From positions 1-47,281 of the forward strand of contig CANOKL010000031.1 of assembly GCA_947566645.1 (NCBI GenBank): DNA of 47,281 nucleotides, read 5' to 3'. The stretch is from an uncultured Lachnospiraceae bacterium (lineage in GTDB: Bacteria; Bacillota; Clostridia; Lachnospirales; Lachnospiraceae). Positions 40,033 through 47,281 of the stretch are shown here, in pieces. The position numbers were made by a program, and so were the translations under genes. Numbering within the stretch: the first letter of the stretch is position 1; the number at the start of each line of letters is the position of its first letter. The notes below the pieces were generated by a model, which saw nothing but the letters and a program-made list of their open reading frames with translations, did not search any database and had not been told where the DNA came from.

Positions 40033-41748
40033 ATGGAACGGTGGGTGCTTCTTAGAAAAGGTGCTGATTTTGAGGCAATCAGCAGGAAATATGGGATCAG
40101 CAGGAGGCTTGCGGCTTTGATCCGCAACCGGGAGGTAATCGGAGATGAGGCAGTGGATGCTTATCTGAACGGCTCCCTGACTGATTTTTATGATGGAATG
40201 CTTATGAAGGATATGGACCGGGCGGTAGAGCTTCTGCTAGAGAAGATTCGTGAGCATAAGCGGATACGGATCATCGGAGATTATGATATTGACGGAGTGA
40301 ATGCTACATATATTCTGCTGGAAGGGCTGGCTTCTCTTGGCGCGGATGTGGACAGTGATATACCGGACCGTGTGCAGGATGGATATGGACTGAACCGTAC
40401 GTTGATTGAGCGTGCATATAAGGCGGGAGTGGATACGATTATTACTTGTGATAATGGGATTGCGGCAGCAAAGGAGATTGCTTACGGGAAATCACTTGGC
40501 ATGTCTGTGATTGTTACAGATCACCATGAGGTGCCCTATGAGGAAAGGGACGGAGAGAGGAATTATATCCTCCCACCTGCAGATGCTGTTGTGGACCCGA
40601 AGAGGAAGGACTGCGGCTATCCGTTCAAGGGTCTGTGTGGCGCTGCGGTGGCCTATAAGCTTGTGGAGGCGCTTCACGAGGCGTCAGGCCTGGACGTGGA
40701 GGATATGGATTATCTGATTGAAAATGTGGCAATCGCAACGGTGGGTGATGTGATGGATCTGACAGGGGAGAACCGTGTGTTCGTTAAGGAAGGACTGGCT
40801 ATGCTGAAACGGACGGCAAATCCGGGTCTCAGGGCTTTGATTAACTGCACGGGAATCAACCGGGAGGCTCTGAGCGCATACCACATCGGATTTATTCTGG
40901 GTCCCTGTCTGAACGCCAGTGGAAGGCTGGATACTGCAAAGAGGGCTCTTGCTCTTCTTGGGACAAGGGAGAGTAAGGAGGCAGACATTCTGGCAGGGGA
41001 TCTGAAGGCTCTGAACGACAGCCGGAAGGATCTGACGGAGCAGGCGGTAGAAGAGGCGGTAAAGCTTGTGGAAGAGACGCCGCTTCACGATGACAGAGTG
41101 CTTGTGATCTATCTGCCGGACTGCCATGAAAGCCTGGCGGGAATCGTGGCGGGAAAAGTGCGGGAGCGCTATTACAGGCCGGTATTCGTCCTTACGGATG
41201 CGAAGGAGGGGGTGAAAGGCTCCGGGCGTTCCATTGAGGCATATTCCATGTATGAGGAGCTGACACGGTGCAGGCATCTTTTTACAAAGTATGGCGGACA
41301 TCCTCTGGCGGCCGGAGTTTCCCTTGCTCGTGAAAATGTGGAAGAGTTCAGAAGGCTGCTGAATGAAAACTGTACCCTTGGCGAAGAGGAACTGACGGAA
41401 AAGGTGGTAATTGATATGGAGCTTCCCTTTTCTGCCGTTACAGAAGAGTTTATCAGAGAACTGTCGCTTCTGGAGCCATTTGGAAAAGGAAATACGAAGC
41501 CGGTTTTTGCCGGGCGGGAAATTGTTTTCAGGGATGTGCGTATAATAGGAAAGAACAGGAATGTTCTTAAGGCAAAAGTGTGTGACAGGACGGGAGTATG
41601 GCTTGAGGGATTGTATTTCGGGGATGTCAACCGCATGGAACATACACTTATGGAGCGCAGGGATGCCCTTTCCGTAACCTTTTATCCAGGCGTGAATGAA
41701 TATATGGGCCGAAGAAGCCTCCAGATTATAATTACACATTATAAATAA
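40033..41748 (+). CDS. recJ: Single-stranded-DNA-specific 5'-3' exonuclease RecJ
   Basis: 571 residues from ATG 40033 (GGAGG 6 nt upstream; a TTG at 40021 is in frame but overlaps the site). The DHH phosphoesterase domain has RIIGDYDIDGVNATYILL, TIITCDNGIAA and VIVTDHHEVPY; the DHHA1 domain has the glycine-rich GSGRSIEAY and KYGGHPLAAGVSL; an OB-like C-terminal domain carries LEPFGKGNTKPVFA. It acts in recombination and mismatch repair. It is compact for RecJ (560-800). Probably transcribed through repeat copy D from the secDF side. Confidence 0.94.
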   Translation: MERWVLLRKGADFEAISRKYGISRRLAALIRNREVIGDEAVDAYLNGSLTDFYDGMLMKDMDRAVELLLEKIREHKRIRIIGDYDIDGVNATYILLEGLASLGADVDSDIPDRVQDGYGLNRTLIERAYKAGVDTIITCDNGIAAAKEIAYGKSLGMSVIVTDHHEVPYEERDGERNYILPPADAVVDPKRKDCGYPFKGLCGAAVAYKLVEALHEASGLDVEDMDYLIENVAIATVGDVMDLTGENRVFVKEGLAMLKRTANPGLRALINCTGINREALSAYHIGFILGPCLNASGRLDTAKRALALLGTRESKEADILAGDLKALNDSRKDLTEQAVEEAVKLVEETPLHDDRVLVIYLPDCHESLAGIVAGKVRERYYRPVFVLTDAKEGVKGSGRSIEAYSMYEELTRCRHLFTKYGGHPLAAGVSLARENVEEFRRLLNENCTLGEEELTEKVVIDMELPFSAVTEEFIRELSLLEPFGKGNTKPVFAGREIVFRDVRIIGKNRNVLKAKVCDRTGVWLEGLYFGDVNRMEHTLMERRDALSVTFYPGVNEYMGRRSLQIIITHYK

Positions 41749-41758
41749 GTAGAAATAT

Positions 41759-41787
41759 TTGAAAATATCTGAAACTAATGGTATACT
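41759..41787 (+). promoter_or_regulatory. Promoter of apt (and rel)
   Basis: TTGAAA, exactly 17 bp, TATACT, starting 11 bp after the recJ stop. The in-frame open reading upstream of the apt start overlaps it. Confidence 0.68.
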
Positions 41788-41855
41788 TATTGAAGATAGC
41801 GAATCAGTATGCTTTTGACAGAGTATTCAAGAAAAAGGAATGGAGTGTGCATAAG

Positions 41856-42380
41856 ATGAAAAAAATAGAGGAATATGTAAGAAGCATCCCGGATTTCCCG
41901 GAGCCGGGGATCATCTTCCGGGATGTGACGAGTGTGCTGCAGGATGCGGACGGGCTGGTTCTTTCCATTGACCTGATGAAGGAAAAGCTGGAGGGTCTGG
42001 AGTTTGATGTGATCGTGGGACCGGAGTCCAGGGGATTTATTTTTGGCATGCCCATTGCCTACAGCCTTCATAAACCTTTTATCCCGATCCGGAAAAAGGG
42101 AAAGCTTCCCTGCGAGACAGTTTCAGTAGAATACGAGCTTGAATATGGAATGGCAGAGATTGAGATCCACAAGGATGCCATCCGGCCGGGACAGAGGGTT
42201 GTGATCATTGATGACCTGATGGCAACAGGCGGGACGAATGAGGCGATGGTAAGGCTGATTGAAAAGCTTGGCGGCAAGGTGGTAAAGGCTGTGTTTCTGA
42301 TGGAGCTGGCCGGCTTAAAGGGAAGAGAGAGGCTGAAGGGCTATGATATTGACTCTATAATTGTATATCCGGGGAAATAA
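41856..42380 (+). CDS. apt: Adenine phosphoribosyltransferase
   Basis: 174 residues from ATG 41856, the family start (MKKIEEYVRSIPDFPEPGIIFRDVTSVL). It salvages adenine to AMP with PRPP. Type I phosphoribosyltransferase fold with VGPESRGFIFG, the flexible-loop RKKGKLPCETVSVEYELEYG and the PRPP motif VVIIDDLMATGGT. The ribosome site is weak (GGAG about 11 nt away). It lies directly upstream of the (p)ppGpp synthetase gene, a pairing common in Firmicutes that links purine salvage to the stringent response. Confidence 0.96.
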   Translation: MKKIEEYVRSIPDFPEPGIIFRDVTSVLQDADGLVLSIDLMKEKLEGLEFDVIVGPESRGFIFGMPIAYSLHKPFIPIRKKGKLPCETVSVEYELEYGMAEIEIHKDAIRPGQRVVIIDDLMATGGTNEAMVRLIEKLGGKVVKAVFLMELAGLKGRERLKGYDIDSIIVYPGK

Positions 42381-42484
42381 CTGGCAACAGTTTAGAAAAA
42401 GGATATCAAAAGGGCAGATATAAGAGTCTGCAGGAAAGCCTGGCCTGGCTGTCATTTAAAAAGAGAAGGGAGGAGGCAAGTAAT

Positions 42485-44833
42485 ATGTCAGAGAAAATTA
42501 CAACTTACGAATCGTTTGATGACCGGATCGCGCCTGAGGCGATTACGGAAGATCTTGGTAAAGGACTTGATGTGGTAGACGGGCATGCCGTGAAGGCACC
42601 CGGGGATTATGAGAATCCAGATAAGCTGTATGACATGTTAATTGCCCGTATCAGGAAGTATCATCCGTCTACAGATGTGAGTATGATCCGCAAGGCCTAC
42701 GACCTGGCCAGGGAGGCTCACGGCAATCAGTTCCGCAAGTCCGGGGAACCTTACATTGTACATCCTTTATGGGTGTCCATTATTCTTGCAAATCTTGAGA
42801 TGGATAAAGAGACAATCATTGCAGCGATGCTTCACGATGTCGTAGAGGATACTGAGATCAGCGAGAAGGAGATCAGCAGTGAGTTCGGGGAAGAGGTGGC
42901 GCTGCTTGTAGATGGCGTCACCAAGCTGGGACAGCTGTCATATTCTTCGGATAAACTGGAGGTACAGGCAGAAAATCTGCGGAAGATGTTCCTTGCCATG
43001 GCAAAGGATATCCGTGTCATCATCATTAAGCTGGCAGACCGTCTTCACAATATGCGTACGCTCCAGTTTATGCGGCCGGAAAAGCAGAGGGAAAAGGCCA
43101 AAGAGACTATGGATATCTATGCGCCTATTGCCCAGAGGCTTGGAATATCCAGGATCAAGACAGAGCTTGATGATCTGGCGCTTAAGTATTCACAGCCAGA
43201 GGTGTTCTTCGAGCTTGTAGATCAGATTAACGCCAGAAAGATGGAACGGGAAGAGTTCGTACAGCAGATCGTGGAGGAAGTGGCGGCACACTTGAAGAAT
43301 GCGAAGATCAGAGGTGACGTCAGCGGCCGGGTAAAGCATTTTTTCAGTATTTATAAGAAAATGGTGAATCAGGATAAGACAGTGGATCAGATCTATGACC
43401 TCTTCGCGGTCCGTATTATCGTGGATTCGGTAAAGGACTGCTATGCAGCGCTTGGCGTGATCCATGAGATGTACACACCGATCCCGGGTCGTTTTAAGGA
43501 TTACATTGCCATGCCGAAGCCTAACATGTACCAGTCTCTTCATACGACGCTCATGAGTTCGGTAGGACAGCCCTTTGAGATCCAGATCCGTACCCAGGAG
43601 ATGCACAAGACGGCAGAGTATGGAATCGCTGCCCACTGGAAATATAAGGAGACAGGGGATAGCAAGAAGAGTGTGGCGACCCAGGAGGAAGAGAAGCTGA
43701 GCTGGCTCAGGCAGATTCTGGAGTGGCAGCAGGATATGTCAGACAACCGGGAATTTTTAAGTCTGATCAAAGGTGATCTTGATCTTTTTGCTGAGGATGT
43801 CTACTGCTTCACCCCCCAGGGAGATGTTAAGAACCTTCCCAACGGCTCCACGCCTATTGATTTTGCCTATGTAATCCACAGTGCAGTGGGAAATAAGATG
43901 GTAGGTGCAAGGGTAAATGGAAAGCTGGTGCCCATAGATTATAAGATACAGAACGGCGACCGTATTGAGATACTGACTTCTCAGAATTCCAGGGGACCGA
44001 GCCGTGACTGGCTGAATGTTGTAAAGAGCACCCAGGCGAAGAATAAGATTAACCAGTGGTTTAAGAAAGAGTTTAAAGAAGACAACATTATAAAAGGAAA
44101 AGAGATGATTACGTCCTATTGCAGGGCGAAGTCTATTAATGCATCTGATATACTGCAGTCCAAGTATCAGGAGATTGTTCAGAAAAAGTATGGCTTTAAG
44201 GACTGGGCTTCCGTGCTGGCAGCGATCGGACACGGCGGTCTGAAGGAAGGCCAGGTTGTCAACCGTCTTATGGAGGAATATGCAAAGGAGCATAAGCAGG
44301 AGATTACTGATGAGGTCGTGCTTGAGAAAGTGGCTGAGGCTGCAAGGAATAAGGTGCATATTGCCAAGTCAAAGAGCGGTATTGTCGTAAAGGGAATTGA
44401 TGATATGGCTGTGCGTTTTTCCAGATGCTGTAATCCGGTTCCGGGAGATGAGATCGTCGGATTTGTAACGAGAGGACGGGGGATGACCATTCACCGGACA
44501 GACTGTGTGAATATGATCCACCTGACAGAGACAGAACGTGCCAGGCTGATTGATGTGGAATGGGAGAGTAATGTTGCGGAAAAGGCAGAAGGGCAGTATC
44601 TTGCTGAGATTAAGATGTATGCCAATGACCGCAAGGGTCTGCTCATGGAGGTTACCAAGATCTTTACAGAGTCGGGTGTGGATGTGAAGTCCATGAATAT
44701 CCGTACCAGCAAGCAGGGGACCGCTACCATTGAGACTGGGTTTATTGTGCATGGGCGGGAGGAATTGTCGAAGATCATTACAAGGCTCAGGATGCTGGAG
44801 GATGTGATTGATATTGAGAGAACGACTGGTTAG
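42485..44833 (+). CDS. rel: Bifunctional (p)ppGpp synthetase/hydrolase (Rel)
   Basis: 782 residues. N-terminal HD hydrolase domain (HPLWVSIILANLEMDKETIIAAMLHDVVEDTE, about 90-125), synthetase domain (about 240-370: RVKHFFSIYKKM, YDLFAVRIIVDS, GRFKDYIAMPKPNMYQSLHTTL, EIQIRTQEMHKTAEYGIAAHWKYK), TGS domain (VYCFTPQGDVKNLPNGSTPIDFAY), zinc-finger/CC domain (RCCNPVPGDEIVGFVTRGRGMTIHR) and a C-terminal ACT domain. Both catalytic signatures look intact, so it should make and degrade the alarmone. ATG follows GGGAGGAGG. The 104-bp gap after apt contains a short hairpin only. Confidence 0.96.
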   Translation: MSEKITTYESFDDRIAPEAITEDLGKGLDVVDGHAVKAPGDYENPDKLYDMLIARIRKYHPSTDVSMIRKAYDLAREAHGNQFRKSGEPYIVHPLWVSIILANLEMDKETIIAAMLHDVVEDTEISEKEISSEFGEEVALLVDGVTKLGQLSYSSDKLEVQAENLRKMFLAMAKDIRVIIIKLADRLHNMRTLQFMRPEKQREKAKETMDIYAPIAQRLGISRIKTELDDLALKYSQPEVFFELVDQINARKMEREEFVQQIVEEVAAHLKNAKIRGDVSGRVKHFFSIYKKMVNQDKTVDQIYDLFAVRIIVDSVKDCYAALGVIHEMYTPIPGRFKDYIAMPKPNMYQSLHTTLMSSVGQPFEIQIRTQEMHKTAEYGIAAHWKYKETGDSKKSVATQEEEKLSWLRQILEWQQDMSDNREFLSLIKGDLDLFAEDVYCFTPQGDVKNLPNGSTPIDFAYVIHSAVGNKMVGARVNGKLVPIDYKIQNGDRIEILTSQNSRGPSRDWLNVVKSTQAKNKINQWFKKEFKEDNIIKGKEMITSYCRAKSINASDILQSKYQEIVQKKYGFKDWASVLAAIGHGGLKEGQVVNRLMEEYAKEHKQEITDEVVLEKVAEAARNKVHIAKSKSGIVVKGIDDMAVRFSRCCNPVPGDEIVGFVTRGRGMTIHRTDCVNMIHLTETERARLIDVEWESNVAEKAEGQYLAEIKMYANDRKGLLMEVTKIFTESGVDVKSMNIRTSKQGTATIETGFIVHGREELSKIITRLRMLEDVIDIERTTG

Positions 44834-44883
44834 AGGAGGATACAGCCGCATGCGGAACTATGCCGCTTTGGCTGCGGCTGGCG

Positions 44884-44916
44884 CGATACTCACGGCAGAT
44901 TTCATTGGCCGTGAGT
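44884..44916. repeat. Strong hairpin between rel and the MBL gene
   Basis: ATACTCACGGC (44884-44894), 11-nt loop, GCCGTGAGTAT (44906-44916): 11-bp perfect stem. A second inverted pair AGCCGCA/TGCGGCT lies just upstream (about 44850-44878). There is no T tract. The arm CCGTGAGTAT resembles the CCGTGAATAGTA of repeat family 2. Confidence 0.55.
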
Positions 44917-44944
44917 ATAAATAGTTATAAGGAGTTAAAAAAAT

Positions 44945-45565
44945 ATGAGAATAGAAAAATTTTCAGTGGGGATTCTGGGAACAAACTGTTATCTGGCGGT
45001 AAATGAGGAGACCCTGGAGATGGTGATTGTGGATCCCGGTGCATGTCCGAAGAAGTTGTTAAGCTACATCGCAGAGGAGAACCTTAAGCCTGCGGCAATT
45101 CTCCTTACCCATGGGCATTTCGACCATATCATGGGGGTCGATGGTTTCCTGAAGGAGTTCTCCATACCAGTTTATGTGCATGAGGATGACAGGGATGCCA
45201 TGAACGATGCGCGTCTGAACCAGTCCCGGACTTATACCTCCGGGTATACATTTTCAGATGCAGTGTATGTGAAGGATCAGGAGATCTTAAAGCTTGCGGG
45301 ATATGATATAGAAGTAATTCATACGCCGGGGCACACGATGGGCTGCTGCTGTTATTATATAGCATCAGAAGATGTACTTTTCAGTGGGGACACACTGTTT
45401 CAAAATTCAGTCGGCAGGACGGATTTTGAGAATAGCAGTACTTCAGCACTGGTGCGCTCTGTCAGGGAACGTCTTTTTGTACTTCCGGATGATACGCATG
45501 TATATCCGGGACATTCTGGCGAGACCATGATTGGGTATGAGAAGACCCATAATCCTTATGTATAG
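44945..45565 (+). CDS. Metallo-beta-lactamase-fold hydrolase (glyoxalase II-like)
   Basis: 206 residues. Metal motif H56-G-H58-F-D60-H61 (LLTHGHFDHIMG), a later histidine in VIHTPGHTMGCCCYY, aspartate in LFSGDTLFQNSVGRTDF and the last histidine in HVYPGHSGETMIG give a complete dinuclear site. This is the common YcbL/glyoxalase II-like clade without the glutathione-binding C-terminal domain; the substrate is unknown. ATG follows AAGGAGTT. It is followed by hemZ after 34 bp, the usual rel-MBL-hemZ order in Lachnospiraceae. Confidence 0.92.
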   Translation: MRIEKFSVGILGTNCYLAVNEETLEMVIVDPGACPKKLLSYIAEENLKPAAILLTHGHFDHIMGVDGFLKEFSIPVYVHEDDRDAMNDARLNQSRTYTSGYTFSDAVYVKDQEILKLAGYDIEVIHTPGHTMGCCCYYIASEDVLFSGDTLFQNSVGRTDFENSSTSALVRSVRERLFVLPDDTHVYPGHSGETMIGYEKTHNPYV

Positions 45566-45599
45566 AGTAAAACCTGATATCAGAAAGGGAGAATGAGGA

Positions 45600-47000
45600 A
45601 TGATCAGGGTTGTATGCAGCAAGGAAACGTATGTTTATAATGGATATCATATGGTGAAGGCTTTTTATCCGCATGAGGAGACTGCTTCCAGTGTGGAGGA
45701 AAAAGCCTCTCATTATATTAGTGTATATTTTGAGGATGGCAGTGCGGCTGCTGTGGCAAAGGAAGAAGTCCCGGAAGCTGGAGACATGGAGGCCAGAGAA
45801 TTAAAGTACCGGATTGACTGTCTGCTGTACAAAAAGCTTGTCTCTCGTACAGGGAGGAGTCTTGCATGGGGAATTCTCATGGGAGTACGTCCCACGAAGA
45901 TCGCCATGGCAGAGCAGGAGGGCGGGACGGTGAAAGAGGATTTCACTGCCAGATTTATGCAGGATTATTTTGCCTCCAGGGAGAAGGCAGAGCTTGCATG
46001 GCAGATTGCAAAGAGGGAGAAGAGTCTGTTGGACAGGCTGGATAAAAGGGGGATAAGCCTTTACATTGGAATTCCTTTCTGTCCGTCTGTGTGCACATAC
46101 TGCTCCTTTAGTTCAGGCGCACTGGCGGATTGGAAGGACCGGGTAGACGATTATATTGATGCACTGCTCCGGGAATTGGCGGTAATTGCACACGCGGCGG
46201 TAAAATGGCGGTTAAATACGATCTATATTGGCGGTGGTACCCCTACAACTCTTAGCGCTGCACAGATGGAGCGTCTTCTGTCTTTCCTGGATGAAAGGTT
46301 TTCGAAGGAGCATCTTCTGGAGTATACCGTAGAGGCAGGCAGACCGGATAGCATTACGCCAGAGAAGCTCTCTGTCTTAAAAGCCCACGGGGTAACAAGA
46401 ATCTCGATTAATCCACAGAGCATGCAGCAGAAAACGCTGGATATCATCGGAAGGCATCATACGCCTGAGGATATCCGGACGGCATACAGCATGGCGCGGG
46501 AAGCGGGGTTCGATAATATTAATATGGATCTCATTGCGGGCCTGCCTGGAGAGACGGAGGAAGATATGAGAGACACCCTTTCCCAGATCGAAAGGCTTGC
46601 ACCGGACAGCCTTACCGTGCATTCTCTTGCGGTGAAGCGGGCGGCAAGGATGGGACAGATCAAGGAGCATCCGATGTCTCCCCAGATTGGGCAGATGATC
46701 CAGGATGCCGCAGACTGTGCAGGGAGGATGGGGATGTCCCCTTATTATCTGTACAGACAGAAAAATATCGCAGGAAATTTTGAAAATGTAGGCTATGCAA
46801 AGGCTGACAAAGCAGGAATTTACAATATACTTATTATGGAGGAGAAACAGACCATAGTTGCCTGCGGAGCCGGGAGCGTGTCAAAGAGGGTATACCCTGA
46901 CGGACGTATCGAAAGATGCGAAAATGTCAAGGATGTAGCGTCTTTCATAGAAAGAATCGACGAAATGATTGAGAGAAAACGGAAACTTCTTGAAGATTAA
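45600..47000 (+). CDS. hemZ: Coproporphyrinogen III dehydrogenase-like radical SAM protein HemZ
   Basis: 466 residues. A variable N-terminal domain (about 1-145) precedes a radical SAM core with C161-PSV-C165-TY-C168 in YIGIPFCPSVCTYCSF, then IYIGGGTPTTLSAAQ, VEAGRPDSIT, RISINPQSM and MDLIAGLPGETEED. The HemN-like C-terminal region carries YYLYRQKNIAGNFENVGYA. HemZ was described in Bacillus as an anaerobic coproporphyrinogen oxidase homologue; the group is now often considered HemW-like, so actual heme synthesis activity is uncertain, and no other heme gene is visible. ATG follows a weak GAATGAGG. Confidence 0.92.
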   Translation: MIRVVCSKETYVYNGYHMVKAFYPHEETASSVEEKASHYISVYFEDGSAAAVAKEEVPEAGDMEARELKYRIDCLLYKKLVSRTGRSLAWGILMGVRPTKIAMAEQEGGTVKEDFTARFMQDYFASREKAELAWQIAKREKSLLDRLDKRGISLYIGIPFCPSVCTYCSFSSGALADWKDRVDDYIDALLRELAVIAHAAVKWRLNTIYIGGGTPTTLSAAQMERLLSFLDERFSKEHLLEYTVEAGRPDSITPEKLSVLKAHGVTRISINPQSMQQKTLDIIGRHHTPEDIRTAYSMAREAGFDNINMDLIAGLPGETEEDMRDTLSQIERLAPDSLTVHSLAVKRAARMGQIKEHPMSPQIGQMIQDAADCAGRMGMSPYYLYRQKNIAGNFENVGYAKADKAGIYNILIMEEKQTIVACGAGSVSKRVYPDGRIERCENVKDVASFIERIDEMIERKRKLLED

Positions 47001-47014
47001 AAAGAGTTTCTGTT

Positions 47015-47053
47015 GTACATCAAAATGGGGTTAGTACATCAATTGTACATCAA
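47015..47053. repeat. Three copies of GTACATCAA
   Basis: GTACATCAA occurs at 47015-47023, 47034-47042 and 47045-47053, spaced 19 and 11 bp, in the gap after hemZ. They could be regulator or recombinase binding sites; nothing decides between these. Confidence 0.6.
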
Positions 47054-47116
47054 TTTTTTACCCGGTAGTACTGAATAATACTTGATGATGTAGAGGAACA
47101 ACCTAATATAGCGCCT

Positions 47117-47157
47117 AAAGGACAATCTTATTCTAACGAATAGGACTGTCCTTTTTT
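47117..47157. terminator. Bidirectional terminator after hemZ
   Basis: AAAGGACAATCTTATTC, loop TAAC, GAATAGGACTGTCCTTT, then more T: a 17-bp stem with one mismatch and one wobble pair, between hemZ and the converging partial gene. Confidence 0.82.
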
Positions 47158-47168
47158 GTTATAGTCAA

Positions 47169-47281
47169 TCATCCAATATCCAGAGGGAGGACATCGTTTG
47201 CATAAGGGAACACCGGGGGCTGCAACTTAAATTGGAAAGTCTCTCTGTCCACGATGCCGAGAGTGCTGTCGCTGTCGTACA
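47169..47281 (-). CDS. C-terminal end of an unrecognised protein, cut by the window edge
   Basis: On the minus strand a frame is open from the window edge to a TGA at 47171-47169, giving at least 36 residues ending ETFQFKLQPPVFPYANDVLPLDIG. The composition is protein-like and a terminator separates it from hemZ, so it is probably the 3' end of a real convergent gene. No family is recognised. It is far too short to assign a function. Confidence 0.45.
   Translation of the reverse strand, partial: YDSDSTLGIVDRETFQFKLQPPVFPYANDVLPLDIG

Noticed and set aside
40684..41739. 351-codon minus-strand frame opposite recJ
   Set aside because: Antisense shadow of recJ, with low-information composition and no recognised motif.
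1..47281. tRNA, rRNA, or known riboswitch classes
   Set aside because: No cloverleaf, rRNA segment or recognisable riboswitch core was seen in any intergenic gap; all gaps are under 300 bp.

Overview
The window is a chromosomal segment from an endospore-forming, low/mid-GC Firmicute, most likely a gut Lachnospiraceae (Clostridia). The evidence is the combination of spore genes (cotJ locus, spoIIGA, sigE, sigG, spoVT), a complete SCIFF peptide locus (scfA-scfB), a Lachnospiraceae-style dcw cluster with two tandem transpeptidase PBPs, AGGAGG-type ribosome binding sites and many TTGNNN-17-TATAAT promoters. I cannot fix the species from sequence alone. Nearly all of the window is core chromosome. 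Mobile-type DNA is evident at the left edge (large serine recombinase, 5' end missing) and possible at the right edge (an unrecognised convergent ORF that runs out of the window).

Layout: 1-3.25 kb recombinase and chemotaxis receptor; 3.26-4.03 kb (-) cotJA-cotJB and a broken cotJC; 4.17-6.73 kb a SEDS protein, a DegV protein and a small membrane protein; 6.84-18.5 kb the dcw division and wall cluster mraZ-rsmH-ftsL-PBP-PBP-mraY-murD-ftsW-ftsQ-ftsZ (no murE, murF, murG or murC here); 18.5-22.8 kb spoIIGA-sigE, a beta-CASP metallo-hydrolase, and sigG on the opposite strand; 23-30.1 kb HAD phosphatase, two small proteins, pth-mfd-prsA and yqeY; 30.3-34.7 kb DUF2804 protein, a tiny membrane peptide, TetR and FeoA-FeoB; 34.9-40 kb spoVT, a TIGR04086 protein, scfA-scfB-secDF; 40-47 kb recJ-apt-rel-MBL-hemZ.

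The dcw block supplies lipid-linked wall precursor steps (MurD, MraY), septal polymerase and crosslinker (FtsW, PBPs), divisome scaffolds (FtsL, FtsQ) and the Z-ring (FtsZ). It runs directly into the pro-SigE gene and its processing protease SpoIIGA, so division and the first mother-cell sporulation step are adjacent. The scfA-scfB-secDF segment joins a radical-SAM-modified peptide to the Sec accessory motor.

The least ordinary things are these. (1) sigG is inverted relative to sigE and bracketed by two inverted, about 90 % identical 59-bp palindromic elements, so it could be a flippable or previously flipped segment. (2) A family of perfect 32-44 bp palindromes is scattered through the window, and one copy encodes the end of yqeY. 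(3) Two mutually exclusive perfect hairpins lie between the tandem PBP genes and overlap the second gene's ribosome binding site. (4) A seven-step, 10-bp-periodic MraZ operator array overlaps its promoter. (5) A 29-bp palindrome in the SCIFF leader is flanked exactly by 8-bp direct repeats. (6) cotJC is truncated at a rearrangement junction. All functional statements come from reading the sequence and knowledge of the families; no searches were run.
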